64,000 bases of DNA from Parus major (GCF_001522545.3 NC_031783.1:2695562-2759561), one strand, 5' to 3'; shown: positions 1 through 9,328, counted from the stretch's first letter. Numbers and translations are program-made. Notes: generated from the sequence alone by a model not told the origin.

Positions 1-98
1 GGCGGCCGGGGGGCAGCGGCCGGGGGTGGCGGGGGGCATTGCCCCTGGGAGGGAGGGCGAGCATCGCTCATCGTCACTGTTGGGCGAGCCCCCAACAG
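1..98 (+). other. ARHGDIG: Probable 5' non-coding first exon and GC-rich promoter edge of ARHGDIG
   Basis: The window opens in very GC- and CpG-rich DNA with G-runs, typical of a vertebrate promoter or CpG island. A good splice donor (CAG followed by GTGAGC) begins at 99, so 1-98 may be the end of an untranslated first exon that joins the coding exon at 1086. An ATG at 39 opens 20 codons up to this donor. Joining it to the 1086 acceptor puts it out of frame with the RhoGDI start, so it cannot supply an N-terminal extension. The transcription start may lie left of the window. The exon is inferred from the donor alone. Confidence 0.4.
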
Positions 99-1085
99 GT
101 GAGCATCCCCCGGGCACCCGGTGCATCCGTGAGTGAGCATCACCCCGGGCCCGGGGGAACTGGAGCGTCCCACGGGGGAGACCCCCGCTGTCCCCCTGCC
201 ACCTCGCAGCCTGTGGCCCCCGGTGCATGCCACGCTGCCCTGCCGCCAGCGCGTCCCCAGGTGGGTGCATCCCCGGGCTGGGAGTGCCCGCATGCTCCGT
301 GACCGCCGTGGGGCAGGGCCTTGGTACGGACCCCAGAGGGGCAGCAGGGCCACTGCTGTGTCCCCATCACTGCCGCTGCCCTGGGGACCCCCATCTGGGC
401 CCTGTGGCCCCACATTTTTGGCCCTGGGGCCCCGGGGCTGAGCGGAGGCAGTGTCCTCTGTCCCATGCTGTGTTCCCAGCATGTCCCCAGCGATGGAGTT
501 CCAGGGGCTTTGGGGAGCTCAGCGCTTACGGCCACAAGAGTGGGGGGGCGATGCAGTGGGCAGGGAGAGTCAGGGACTGTGGGGACATCAGCCACTCTAG
601 TGCCCCCCAGCAGTCTGGCAGCACCAGAGCCACCAGAACCACCGTCCCAGTGATGCCTTTTTACCCTGCAGCTGCTGGTGGTTTGAATTTGGGGTGGCAG
701 ATGGGGCTGGAGGTTGCCCAGCGGGGTTGGAAGGGGCAGCAGGACAGTGCCAAGGACTCCTCCGGGTGACACGAAGGGGCTCTGGGGGCTGGAGGAGTCT
801 GCAAACGCCCCCCAGACCGAGCGCACCGCCTAGGCACCGGCTCGCCTTGCTCCATGACCGTGCGGAAATGCAGCCGGCGGCAACACCTCTGGTCTCAGCT
901 GTGCCACCAGGCCCCGGGGACACCGAGCCTGGCAGCCTTCCCACGGCTCCGAGCAGGGGAGCAGCTTGGTCTCCCCACGGGGATTTCCCATTCCACAGCC
1001 CAGCCACCCCCTGCCCACCAGCGCCTTGGTGTCGGGGGGTGTCCCCCGGGGTGTCCCCGGGGCTGCCACTGCCTGTCCCCCGCAG
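99..1085 (+). other. ARHGDIG 5' intron or upstream region
   Basis: GC-rich sequence with no codon pattern I recognise. It ends in a pyrimidine-rich tract and CAG acceptor directly before 1086. Many open frames run through it on both strands, as expected from low stop-codon density in GC-rich DNA. I see no exon, repeat family or RNA gene here. Confidence 0.4.
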
Positions 1086-1090
1086 ACATC

Positions 1091-3330
1091 ATGGCTGACA
1101 AGGAGGGGGTGACGCTATCGCTGGAGGAGGAGGAGGAGGATGCCGACGTGGCCCTGGCGTACAAGACGCCGGAGAAGAAGAGCCTGCAGGAGATCCAGGA
1201 GCTGGACCCAGGGGATGAAAGCCTGCGGAAGTACAAGCAGGCGCTGCTGGGTGCCATCCCTGCTGCCGTGGGTAAGGCTGGGGCTGCAGTCGGGTTTGGG
1301 CTCCGCGGCACCTCGGCAGCCCGGACGGGGGATGCAGCCTCAGCAGGCACAGGGAGCTCGGGCGTCCCGTGGGGCATCCCCGGCAGGGAGGGCACATCCC
1401 GGCTGGGATCGCCCCTGGGTGTTGCCTGAGCCCCCCACCCGCGCAGAGACCCCGGCATTCCCTGCCGACAGAGTGCCGGTGCCCGGGGACCCCAGTTGCC
1501 GTGGTTACGGGATCACCGCCGCAGTTTCCATAGGAACGGCTACAGGGAACCGGGGAATTCATGGGGATGACGGAGAGGAGCGAACGGCGGGGACGGGGGG
1601 AGGGACACGGGGGTAGCACGGCTGCCGGTGACCAGACGGTGCCCCCCGCTCCCCACGGCCCCCTCAGCAGTCCCCCAGGCTGGTGCTGGTCTGCACTGAG
1701 GGTCCCTGGGGTGCTCCACGGGCCCAGCACCTCAGTGTCCACCCATGAATGCATCGGGGAGGGTGCAAACTAGGGGGGAGAGCAGTGGGGTGCCTGAGGA
1801 GTGCACCGTGGTATGGGTGAAAGCTTGGGGCGTGCAGGTTGGGCTGGTGGTGTGAAGGAGAGCAATGCCCACCTCAAGGGATGCCTTGGCTGCCCGTGCT
1901 GCATCCTCCTCCTCTGCTTCCCCTTGTTCTGCTCCTGAGGCAGGGAATGGCACACCCTGGGAAATACCCGTGTCTGGGTCCTTTAAATGTGATCTTACCC
2001 CAAAAGACACCGATTCCAGTGATGGGGTGACCTGAGATGCCCCTGCTCTCCTATGCCCTGCCTGGCTGCCTGGCATTCCCTTGCTTTAACACCCCCACCA
2101 CGGGCACCGTGGCCCTTCCTGCCATTGCAGGGCCATGGGCAGCCCCTTGGCTCGCTGGGATGGAGGTGATGGTGGACTGGGCATGGTGGGTAAGGTCTGG
2201 GCCCTGCTGCTTGTCCCTAGATGCCAGCGTGCCCAACGTGCAGGTGACAAAGCTGACACTGATGTGCGAGCAGGCACCGGGGCCCATCACCATGGACCTG
2301 ACAGGTGAGCCCTGGGACACCTAAGGGATGAGGAGGAGGAGGAGGAGGAGGAGGAGGAAGGGATACCGGGCTGATGGACCATCTGCCTGTGCAGGAGACC
2401 TGGAGGAGCTGAGAGGCCGGGCCTTTGTGCTGAAGGAAGGGGTGGACTACAGGGTGAAGGTGTCCTTCAAGGTGAGGGGAGTGTGTGGTGCCCTGTGCCC
2501 ACTGGCTGGGCATGGCCCTCAAACCACAGGGTCCCTACCCCAAGGGGTCCTTGTTACCCTGGGACCCTGCCCCACAGGGTCCCTCTTGCCACCCATGTGT
2601 CCCTGCCTGCCCCAGGCTCCCTGCCTTGGGATATCTGCTTCCACCCTTTAGCCCTAGGGTCTGTGCCCCTCTGAGCCTCTGCCCACCCTGAGTTCCACAG
2701 CCTGTGCCACCCTGAGGGTCCTTGCTGTCCCCAGTGTGACTGCCACAGCATGGTTCCTGCCACCCCAGAGTCCTCGCTTCTCCTGGAGATCCCAGCAATG
2801 CTGGCTGTCCCAGGGTTTCCTAGAGGTCCCTGCCCCTGCTGAGGGGGATCCCTGCCGCCCTGGAGTCCCTGCCACCTTTGATGGTGCTGAATTCTGACAG
2901 GGGGTGGAAGAGGTGGACGCCAGGGGTCCCCGTGGCACGGGACACTCCCCAAGTCCCCCCTGCCTTCTCCCCGCAGGTGAACAGGGAGATCGTCTGCGGG
3001 CTGCGGTGCCTGCACCTCACCTACCGCCGGGGCCGGCCCGGTGAGTGGGGCTGGGGGCTGGGGAGGGCTGGGGGGCCCCCGGGCTCTCCTGGCCCCGCTC
3101 ACCCGTCCCTCCTGTCCCCTCTTCGCCCAGTGGATCGCGATGTTTTCATGGTGGGCAGCTACGCGCCGCGGGCCGAGGAGTACGAGGTGGTGACGCCGGC
3201 GGAGGAGGCGCCGCGGGGATGGCTGGCACGGGGCTCCTACCGCGTCCGCTCCCTCGTCACCGACGATGACAAGACGGAGCACCTCTCCTGGGAGTGGGGC
3301 CTCTGCATAAAGAAGGCTTGGGAGGACTGA
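1091..3330 (+). CDS. ARHGDIG: Rho GDP-dissociation inhibitor gamma (RhoGDI3), five coding exons
   Basis: Binds prenylated Rho-family GTPases, blocks GDP release and extracts them from membranes. Coding exons are 1091-1271, 2221-2304, 2395-2471, 2977-3040 and 3131-3330. All have GT-AG borders and sum to 606 nt, giving 201 residues plus a TGA stop. The start ATG is six bases after an acceptor in good context (ATCATGG). Residues 1-20 are acidic. Residues 31-56 form the regulatory helical arm ([19 protein letters not shown]) that contacts the GTPase switches. From about residue 65 runs the immunoglobulin-like fold holding the prenyl pocket ([69 protein letters not shown]). The ending WEWGLCI...W.D and the ADKEG near the start resemble mammalian RhoGDI-gamma more than alpha or beta. 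The human protein is longer (about 225 residues) because of a hydrophobic N-terminal extension that is absent here. Position directly upstream of PDIA2 supports the gamma assignment. Confidence 0.93.
1272..2220 (+). other. ARHGDIG intron after the first coding exon
   Basis: A 949-bp phase-1 intron between GTAAGG and a pyrimidine-rich TAG acceptor. The only structure I can point to is a pair of RFX X-box-like palindromes at 1495-1537, listed separately. No repeat or second gene seen. Confidence 0.7.
1495..1537. promoter_or_regulatory. Two adjacent RFX X-box-like palindromes
   Basis: GTTGCCGTGGTTAC (1495-1508) and GTTTCCATAGGAAC (1524-1537) each resemble the RFX X-box, an imperfect inverted repeat of GTNRCC and RGYAAC with a 2-bp spacer. 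Each deviates at one or two positions. They lie 15 bp apart in locally CpG-containing sequence inside the ARHGDIG intron. RFX factors bind such pairs in ciliated, testis and brain promoters. Function here is inference from sequence alone. Confidence 0.35.
2327..2360 (+). repeat. (GGA)n microsatellite in an ARHGDIG intron
   Basis: About ten consecutive GAG/GGA triplets within the 90-bp intron between the second and third coding exons. Purine-rich on the sense strand, about 35 bp before the acceptor at 2394. Expect length variation between individuals. Confidence 0.85.
2472..2976 (+). other. ARHGDIG intron 3 with degenerate CCTGCC/GGGTCC-rich repeats
   Basis: A 505-bp intron. From about 2525 to 2880 it consists of poorly aligned units with recurring words such as GGGTCC, CCCTGCC and GAGTCC. 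This reads as a decayed GC-rich minisatellite. The frames running through it carry no recognisable protein. Confidence 0.45.
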
Positions 3331-3636
3331 GCCCGCCCCCGCACCCCGGCTCCCCCCGCCAGCTCGGGGACGCGGTGCCGCCATCCCGGGGACCCCTCGC
3401 CGGCACCGCCGCGCTTGCCCCAATCGCGTGAAGGGTTGAGGGGGGTCCCTTAGCGAGTGAGAGCCCGTGGTCGTGGTCTTCGCAACCAAAGTTATTTTTA
3501 ATTGCTGTTTTTTTTTAAATATCGACGCCCGCCTGGTCCTCACGGCGTCCCCATCGCTGGGGCCGGGGCTGTGACCCTGCCGTGGTGGTGCCGTGTCCGG
3601 TACCCGCCCGGTCGCAGGCTGTGCTCTTCCATCGCC

Positions 3637-3642
3637 ATTAAA
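3637..3642 (+). promoter_or_regulatory. ARHGDIG: Poly(A) signal ATTAAA of ARHGDIG
   Basis: ATTAAA, the commonest variant hexamer, lies about 307 bp after the ARHGDIG stop and is followed by a GT-rich stretch (ACTGGTGTGTCTGTG) suited to CstF binding. The 3' UTR 3331-3660 contains nothing else I recognise. Confidence 0.7.
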
Positions 3643-3766
3643 CCCTACAGACTGGTCTCTTACTGGTGTGTCTGTGCCCCCACCGCCTGTGCCTGTCCCC
3701 CCGCTCCCTGTCCCCCCCGGCCGTGTCCCCATCCCGCTGGCGGGGCCAGGTCTCCCTGCAGAGCCT

Positions 3767-3874
3767 GGAAAACAGGCACCTGCTCCCGCTGCCTTATCGG
3801 CGGGGCCGGGCAGCCAGTAGCGGAGGGCCACGAGCCCCAGGGCACCGGCACAACCCGCCCCCAGGTCCCTTATC
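3767..3874 (+). promoter_or_regulatory. PDIA2: Candidate PDIA2 promoter elements: E-box plus TC-like box, and two GATA sites
   Basis: The 270-bp spacer between ARHGDIG and PDIA2 must hold the PDIA2 promoter. CACCTG (3777-3782) lies one helical turn from GGAAAA (3767-3772). Read on the - strand this is an E-box followed by TTTTCC, close to the two-part site of the pancreatic PTF1 complex (CACCTG plus TTTCCC). Two CTTATC boxes (GATAAG on the other strand) are at 3793-3798 and 3869-3874. No TATA box is evident. Mammalian PDIA2 is known as pancreas-enriched, so a PTF1-like site would fit. Binding is inferred. Confidence 0.35.
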
Positions 3875-3913
3875 TTCGTCCTCCCCCCGGACAACATCTT
3901 CAGCGCCGGCACC

Positions 3914-6900
3914 ATGCGCGGCTGCGGGTCCCGGCTGCTTTGGCTGCTGGTGCTGTCGCTGGCCTGGCTGGGCCCGGCTTTGGGGGGCCAGGATAAGGAT
4001 GAAGAGGTGATAGAAGAGGAGGAAAAGGAGAAGAAAGAGGATGAAGTGCTCTCAGATGAGATCAAGGAAGAGGACAATGTCCTGGTGCTCCATGAGCACA
4101 ACTTTGCCCGTGCCCTGAGTGAGCACCAGCTGCTGCTGGTGGAGTTCTGTGAGTGCCCCCAGTGCGGGCAGGGCCGTGGGCAGGGGCAGGGTGGGGTAGG
4201 GAATATTGGCTGAATGTGGGCAGAACACACGAACATGGACACAGCACAGGAGGGAGGGTGGTGGGGTGGGCAGGGGTAAGGCTGTGGGACAGAGTGGGGA
4301 GAGCACAAGCCATGTGACAGGGCACGGGATGGGGACAGACACACGGAGCAGGTACACACGGAGCAGGGACACAGGCAGAGCATGGTGTGAGGGGTGTGTA
4401 GCATGGCAGTGGGACACAGGACAGGGACACACGGTGTGGGTGTGGGAAGGGCACAAGCTGGGGCCCAGTGGGCTCACACAGCCACCGGGCTGTCCCCACA
4501 CCTGTCCCCTTTATCAGTGCTGTCCCTTACCCACAGACGCGCCGTGGTGCGGGCACTGCCAGCGGCTGGCTCCCGCCTTTGCCCAGGCAGCCACAGAGCT
4601 GAGGAACGAGTCCAGCCCAGCCCGGCTGGGCAAGGTGGATGCCATGGCACAGACAGCCCTGGCCACTGAGTTTGGCATCACCTCCTACCCCACGCTCAAG
4701 CTCTTCCGTGATGGCAACCGCACCCACCCCCTGGCATACACCGGTAGGGCTGCGGCAGTGCCCCCGGCACCAGCGAGGGGACACTGCCGTGGGGCTGGGA
4801 CGGGTGGCAGGGGCTGCTGGTCGAGGCTGGCACTGTCCTTGTGGGGGTCACAGGGTCACAGGTGACGGTGAGAGGGGTGGCAACGTCCCGGTGGTGACAA
4901 TGGACAGGTGACAGTGGGATGTATGAAGTGATGATGGTGGGCAGTGCTGCTGGCGGGTGGCTGAGGTTGGTGGCACAGGGAGGGGTGGCAGCCTGGAGAG
5001 GGGATGTCAGGTGACATCTGTGTGCCAGGCCGCATGGACAGCCAGGGCATCGTGCGCTGGATGCAGCGCCGAGCCGGCCCCAGTGCCACGCTGCTGCAGG
5101 ACACCGACACCACCGCAGCCTTCATCGACTCCCAGGACTTGGTGGTCATTGGCTTCTTCAAGGTGGGCTGGGATGGGTCGGGGCTGGACCACGGCCGTGG
5201 CTGTGGCTGTGGTGCTGACGGGTGGCTGTGCAGGACCTGAAGGGTGAGGCAGCCCAGGTGTTCCTCGAGGTGGCTGCTGACATGGTGGACATGACATTCG
5301 GCGTGGCAGAGGCAGCTGAGCTCTTCCAGGCGTACGGGCTGTCAGCTGACACCGTCTGCCTGTTTAAGAAGGTGAGGGGGTGGCAGGGGAGTGGTGGGGC
5401 CATCCTGTCCTCCCCTCAGCCCTCACAGGCCCCTGCCCTGGCAGTTTGATGAGAGACAGACAAACTTCCCTGTGGACCCTGCACGGGGGCTGGACATGGC
5501 CGAGCTCACCCGGCTGCTCCGCGTCCACAGCCTGCAGCTGGTGATGGAGTTCACCAACGAGGTACAGCCCATCCCCAGCCCTGTCACTGTCTGTGAGGGC
5601 CATGGCTGACCTGCCCTCATCCTCCTCCTCCTCCTCCTCCCCAGACATCCAGCGAGATCTTTGGTGCAAAGATCCCCCATCACATGCTGCTCTTCCTCAA
5701 CAAGTCCTCACCTGAGCAGCTGTCGCTGCGGGACGGCTTCAGGGCAGCTGCTGGTGGCTTCCGGGGTGAGGTGAGGTGGCCCCATGGCAGGGACATGGAG
5801 GGTGGCTGTGGGATTCCCCAGCCTCAACGTCCCCCATTCCCTGCCAGGTGCTCTTTGTGGTGGTGGATGTAACCGGGCACGGCGCCGACGTCCTGCCCTT
5901 CTTTGGCATGACCGCTGCTGATGCCCCCACCCTGCGCCTGGTGAAGATGGAGAACAATCGCAAGTACCAGATGGAGCAGGACAACTTCTCGGATTCGGCC
6001 ATTCGCACCTTCATCCAGGCGGTGCTGGACGGCAAGGTGAAGGTGAGGGGTGCAGCACGGTGCCAGCCAGCACCGGTGGATTCTGCCCTGTGCTGGGGTG
6101 GGCTGTTGGCTCAGAAACCCAAGGATGACGCTTGTGTGGTGAGCACCAGGACCTGTCCACTGCTACTCCCGCTGCCAGGCTTGAGGATCTGGGGATTTGT
6201 TACAGGCAAGGGAGGCAGGAGACTGCTGGCATGGAGATACACAGAGCTGGGATGGGGGGAAGCAGCAGAGGGGAAGATGTGGTCCAAAAGGCAGCACAGG
6301 AACATATCCCCTGCCCCACGGGCCTCTGGAACTGCTCAGTCAGGCTGTGACTGTCCTGAGTGTCCCCACAGCCTCACCTGCTGAGTGCGGAGCCCCCTGA
6401 GGACTGGGACACGCGGCCCGTTAAAGTCCTGGTGGGGAAGACCTTTGAGCAGGTGGCATTTGATGAGACCAAGAACGTCTTTGTTAAGTTCTGTAAGTGC
6501 CAGGACCACCCATGGCCCTCCCTGAGCTCTGCCTTGGGGCTCAGCCCCTCCAGGACATCCCCAGCCCTGTCACAGACCCCCTGTCAATGCCCTCGCCCCA
6601 CAGACGCGCCGTGGTGCCCCCACTGCCAGGCCATGGCGGCCGCCTGGGAGGAGCTGGCCGAGCGCTACAAGGACCGTGAGGACATCGTCATTGCTGAGAT
6701 GGACTCCACAGCCAACGAGCTGGAGAACATCACCATCCACGGCTTCCCCACCCTGCACTACTTCCCTGCAGGGCCGGGCAGGAAGGTTGGTGTGGGCATT
6801 TGTGGGGTCACCAGCACCTGGGGGATGGTGGCACCCTCAGCACCCTCTGCTCCCATGGTTCCAGATGATTGAGTACAAGAGCACCCGAGATGTGGAGACC

Positions 6901-7174
6901 TTCTCCAAGTTCCTGGAAAACGGGGGGACACTGCCTGAGGAGCCTCCGGTGAGTGAGGTCAGGGGACAGCTCCCCTGCCCAGGGGTGTCCCCAGGCCCTG
7001 CTGGGTGAGGGGATCGATCCTGCAGGATGGGGACAGGGACAGGGTCAGGCAGGGAGTGCGTGTCCATCCAAGCCTCACTGCTGCCTTCTCCAGGTGACCA
7101 GGACCCCTGGAAACAGCACGGGCAAGGAGGATCCGAGTGCGCTGCGGACAGATGAATCCCGGGATGAGCTGTGA
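3914..7174 (+). CDS. PDIA2: Protein disulfide isomerase A2 (pancreatic PDI), eleven coding exons
   Basis: ER thiol-disulfide oxidoreductase and chaperone that forms and reshuffles disulfides in secretory proteins. Coding exons: 3914-4148, 4537-4743, 5029-5162, 5234-5371, 5445-5561, 5645-5770, 5848-6042, 6372-6492, 6604-6785, 6865-6948 and 7094-7174. They sum to 1620 nt and join in frame to 539 residues. Residues 1-24 are a Leu-rich signal peptide, followed by an acidic stretch (28-53). The a domain carries APWCGHC (Cys83, Cys86) and the cis-proline TSYPTL (Pro130). The b and b' domains follow (including VLFVVVDV and FFGM). The a' domain has APWCPHC (Cys429, Cys432) and cis-Pro473. The C-terminus RDEL is an ER-retrieval signal. 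Sequons lie at Asn102, Asn139, Asn466 and Asn520. The stretch [18 protein letters not shown] and the FPAGPGRK region read as PDIA2 rather than P4HB. Several introns are under 100 bp. The donor after exon 9 (GTTGGT) is weak. Both active-site exons begin with the same split Tyr codon, a trace of domain duplication. Confidence 0.96.
4149..4536 (+). other. PDIA2 intron 1 with degenerate GGACACA-rich repeats
   Basis: A 388-bp intron. Between about 4225 and 4445 short words such as GGGACACAGG, CACACGGAGCAGG and GGCACA recur irregularly, like a decayed minisatellite. No coding sequence or known mobile element is visible. Confidence 0.5.
5617..5642 (+). repeat. (TCC)n tract forming the polypyrimidine tract of a PDIA2 acceptor
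   Basis: About eight CCT/TCC triplets lie directly before the CAG acceptor at 5644, in the 83-bp intron between PDIA2 exons 5 and 6. The microsatellite therefore serves as the polypyrimidine tract. Confidence 0.85.
6043..6371 (+). other. PDIA2 intron 7
   Basis: A 329-bp intron between GTGAGG and a CCCCACAG acceptor. No repeat, exon or RNA gene recognised. Confidence 0.75.
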
Positions 7175-7198
7175 GCCCTGTCCTACTCAGGCATGTGC

Positions 7199-7204
7199 TA
7201 TAAA
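7199..7204 (+). promoter_or_regulatory. PDIA2: Probable variant poly(A) signal TATAAA of PDIA2
   Basis: TATAAA lies 25 bp after the PDIA2 stop, followed within 40 bp by a GT/CT-rich stretch (TGCTCTGTGTCTGTCTCC). No AATAAA or ATTAAA exists on this strand before the AXIN1 3' end. If used, the 3' UTR would be very short, under 60 nt. Confidence 0.5.
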
Positions 7205-7769
7205 ACACCTGGAAACAATGTGGGCTCTGCTCTGTGTCTGTCTCCATGTGCTGGGAGCACCCACCTGTCTTGGGAACACAGCAGGGCCTCTGTCCCCCTG
7301 GGGCAGCTGTGCCATAGCACTCATCCTGGCAACCCTGCAACGGCACCAGGTGGCCAAGGAGCTCCCCATGCTGGCCCTCGTGCTGCACTGGTGGGGTTCA
7401 GCTGATGGGGGATTAGCTGGGGTCTCTCCTTCGTGCATACCAGACCCAGGGGATCCCCAGGAGCTGCTGTCCCAGCCAGCCAAAGCAGGCAACACGGGGT
7501 TCTACAGGCACAGCAGCCTGGCTTGTAGCCTCTGGCAACTCCAGCAACTATCTGGCAACTGTCCCCTTTCTGCTGAGCCATTCCTTCAGGGGCAACATGT
7601 TGGTCCCCTGTGGCCAGGACGTGCTTGGCCACCCCTCCAGGGAGCCCAGAGCAGCCCCAGCTCTGCCCTGTGCCCAGACCCTTTGCCAGACCTGCCCCAT
7701 CCTCTGTCCACCCCAGGAGGCTGCTGAGGGCCTGGGTCTGCTCCACGGGGAAGGAAAAAAAGCAGCAGG
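7205..7769. other. Convergent spacer between PDIA2 and AXIN1 3' ends
   Basis: About 565 bp of GC-rich sequence between the two inferred poly(A) regions. A long frame crosses it on the + strand but begins inside the PDIA2 last exon in another frame and shows no family resemblance. Nothing else supported. Confidence 0.5.
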
Positions 7770-7785
7770 CAGTGGGATGTGGGGT

Positions 7786-7791
7786 TTTATT
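7786..7791 (-). promoter_or_regulatory. AXIN1: Distal poly(A) signal AATAAA of AXIN1
   Basis: TTTATT on the + strand is AATAAA on the AXIN1 strand. About 25 bases further along, the - strand has a run of Ts (CTTTTTTTCC), a suitable U-rich downstream element. This would give an AXIN1 3' UTR of about 1.55 kb. Confidence 0.6.
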
Positions 7792-7882
7792 TAATTTTAT
7801 CCAAGTACCTTTGAAAAGATCATTGTACAAGTCAGCACATGAGAATGCAGAGGAAATGCTGGGGCTGCACGGCCGCTGTACA

Positions 7883-7890
7883 TATTTACA
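7883..7890 (-). promoter_or_regulatory. AXIN1: Pumilio response element in the AXIN1 3' UTR
   Basis: On the AXIN1 strand this octamer reads TGTAAATA, an exact match to the PUM1/PUM2 consensus UGUANAUA. It lies about 95 nt before the distal AATAAA and is present only in the long 3' UTR form. One octamer can arise by chance. Confidence 0.4.
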
Positions 7891-9023
7891 GGGACCCCCC
7901 GAAAAAAAAAGGGGGAGACGGAAATCCCGGGCACGCCAACAACCTCACCAGACACGCCACCATCAGAACTTCAAAAAACAAGGAGCAAAACCCCTTGTAA
8001 CACTGTTCCCGGGCTGAAAACATTTGCAGATTTTGCTGGACTTCACAAAGTGTATTGGGCAAGTCCAGAACGGTGTTTTAAAGGCACTGGGTGACATGTA
8101 CAACAGGCGGAGTCGATCCCGGCGCGGTGCCGTGGGCTCCCGGCAGCTCCACCACTGCTGGGGCTGGGGATGGCTCTGAGCAGGGCCAGCACCACTGGGG
8201 ATCCCCTGGGCTTTGGAGCCACCCCTGTTTCTGTGGGTGGGCAAGGGCTCTCCAAAGGAGCTGGCACAGAGCCGTGGCTGTGCTGGAGCAGCAGGGCCTG
8301 GGCTGGCTGAGAGCAGGATGGGGGGAGCACCGGCACAGCTCCAGCTTCCTTGTGGCCGAGTAAGCCCAGGAGGCTTCCCAGGGCTGCCTGCTGGCCCTGC
8401 ATGAGCCACAAACTGGCATCAATGCCCCTCCTGGTGCAGCGCCCTCCTGCTGCCTCCCCTGAGACACAGAAGCTGACAAAAGATGCAGGAGTCTGGGCAT
8501 GTCTGCACCAGGCACACAGGAGCCAGCCCTCTGCAGAACTGCAGCACCTTCCTGGGAGGTCCCCCTTCTCCATGGGGAACACAGGAATGTGCAGGCTGTG
8601 GGATGCCAGCACCCAACCTGCCACCCTGGCTCTGTGGGAAGCCCCCAGTCCCGACAGGTATTGACCCTTCTATCCCTCGGGGATTTACTCGGTCGCAAGG
8701 AAGCTCAGGAGGAGAAAAAACACCCATCCTACCATGTCCAGCAGCTGAGCCAGCCAAGGAGGCCACAGATGACTCCTTCCAAATGGCTCAACGATCTTCA
8801 CAGCCCCTTTGGAGCGGGGTCACCCCTTCCAGGCTGGTGAGGGTGAGGGCAGCTGTACCCCCTGGCGCTCCAGAGCCATCCATGCCGGGAAAACGGGGCA
8901 GGGTGCCGGGAAAGTGCGGAGCAGCTGGAGTCTGACGGATGGCTGTACACTTTGGGTGAGTTCTGCAGTACCTGTATGTTTTACATTTACATAAGAGCAC
9001 TGTGACATTGGAAATATTTTCCT

Positions 9024-9029
9024 TTTATT
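9024..9029 (-). promoter_or_regulatory. AXIN1: Proximal poly(A) signal AATAAA of AXIN1
   Basis: AATAAA on the - strand in an AT-rich patch about 300 nt after the stop codon, followed by TGTAAATGTAAAACAT some 40 nt further on. It is a plausible alternative cleavage site giving a short 3' UTR. Confidence 0.5.
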
Positions 9030-9328
9030 ACAATATATCAAAAATATGCAGCTTTAGTAAACAAGGTCATATTACACTTTCTAATGCACTGTACAATGCT
9101 ACATTACACTTATATTCGGTATGGAGAGGGAGCCCAGGCTCCCACTGGCAGGTTTGTGGGGTGAAAGGGCATCCACCAGCATCCTGGAGCTTGCCCAGAT
9201 CCGTGCTGGAAAGCGGAGCTGCCGCCCTCTGCCCTGGGCTTGCCTGGTGCCCGTGGTGGCAGCATGGCCAGGGTGGGCAGCACCCAGGCCTTCTCCTCCG
9301 GTCCCAGAGTCCTTCACAGTCCTGGAGC

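Larger units (their letters stand above)
7770..9328 (-). other. AXIN1: AXIN1 3' untranslated region
   Basis: The sequence between the AXIN1 TAG stop and the distal AATAAA. It holds a second, proximal AATAAA (9024-9029), AT-rich patches around 9000-9120 and a Pumilio-type octamer at 7883-7890. GC content is mixed and no coding potential is convincing. Which poly(A) site is used cannot be told from sequence. Confidence 0.6.

Noticed and set aside
39..98. Upstream in-frame start for ARHGDIG
   Set aside because: Twenty codons from the ATG at 39 join the 1086 acceptor out of frame with MADKEG.
2554..4404. 616-codon open frame on the - strand across ARHGDIG and PDIA2
   Set aside because: It is antisense to confirmed exons of both genes and has low-complexity composition from GC-rich DNA. 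No family resemblance.
7137..7727. 196-codon + strand frame overlapping the PDIA2 end
   Set aside because: It starts inside the last PDIA2 exon in another frame and continues through the PDIA2 3' UTR and the convergent spacer. No recognisable domain.
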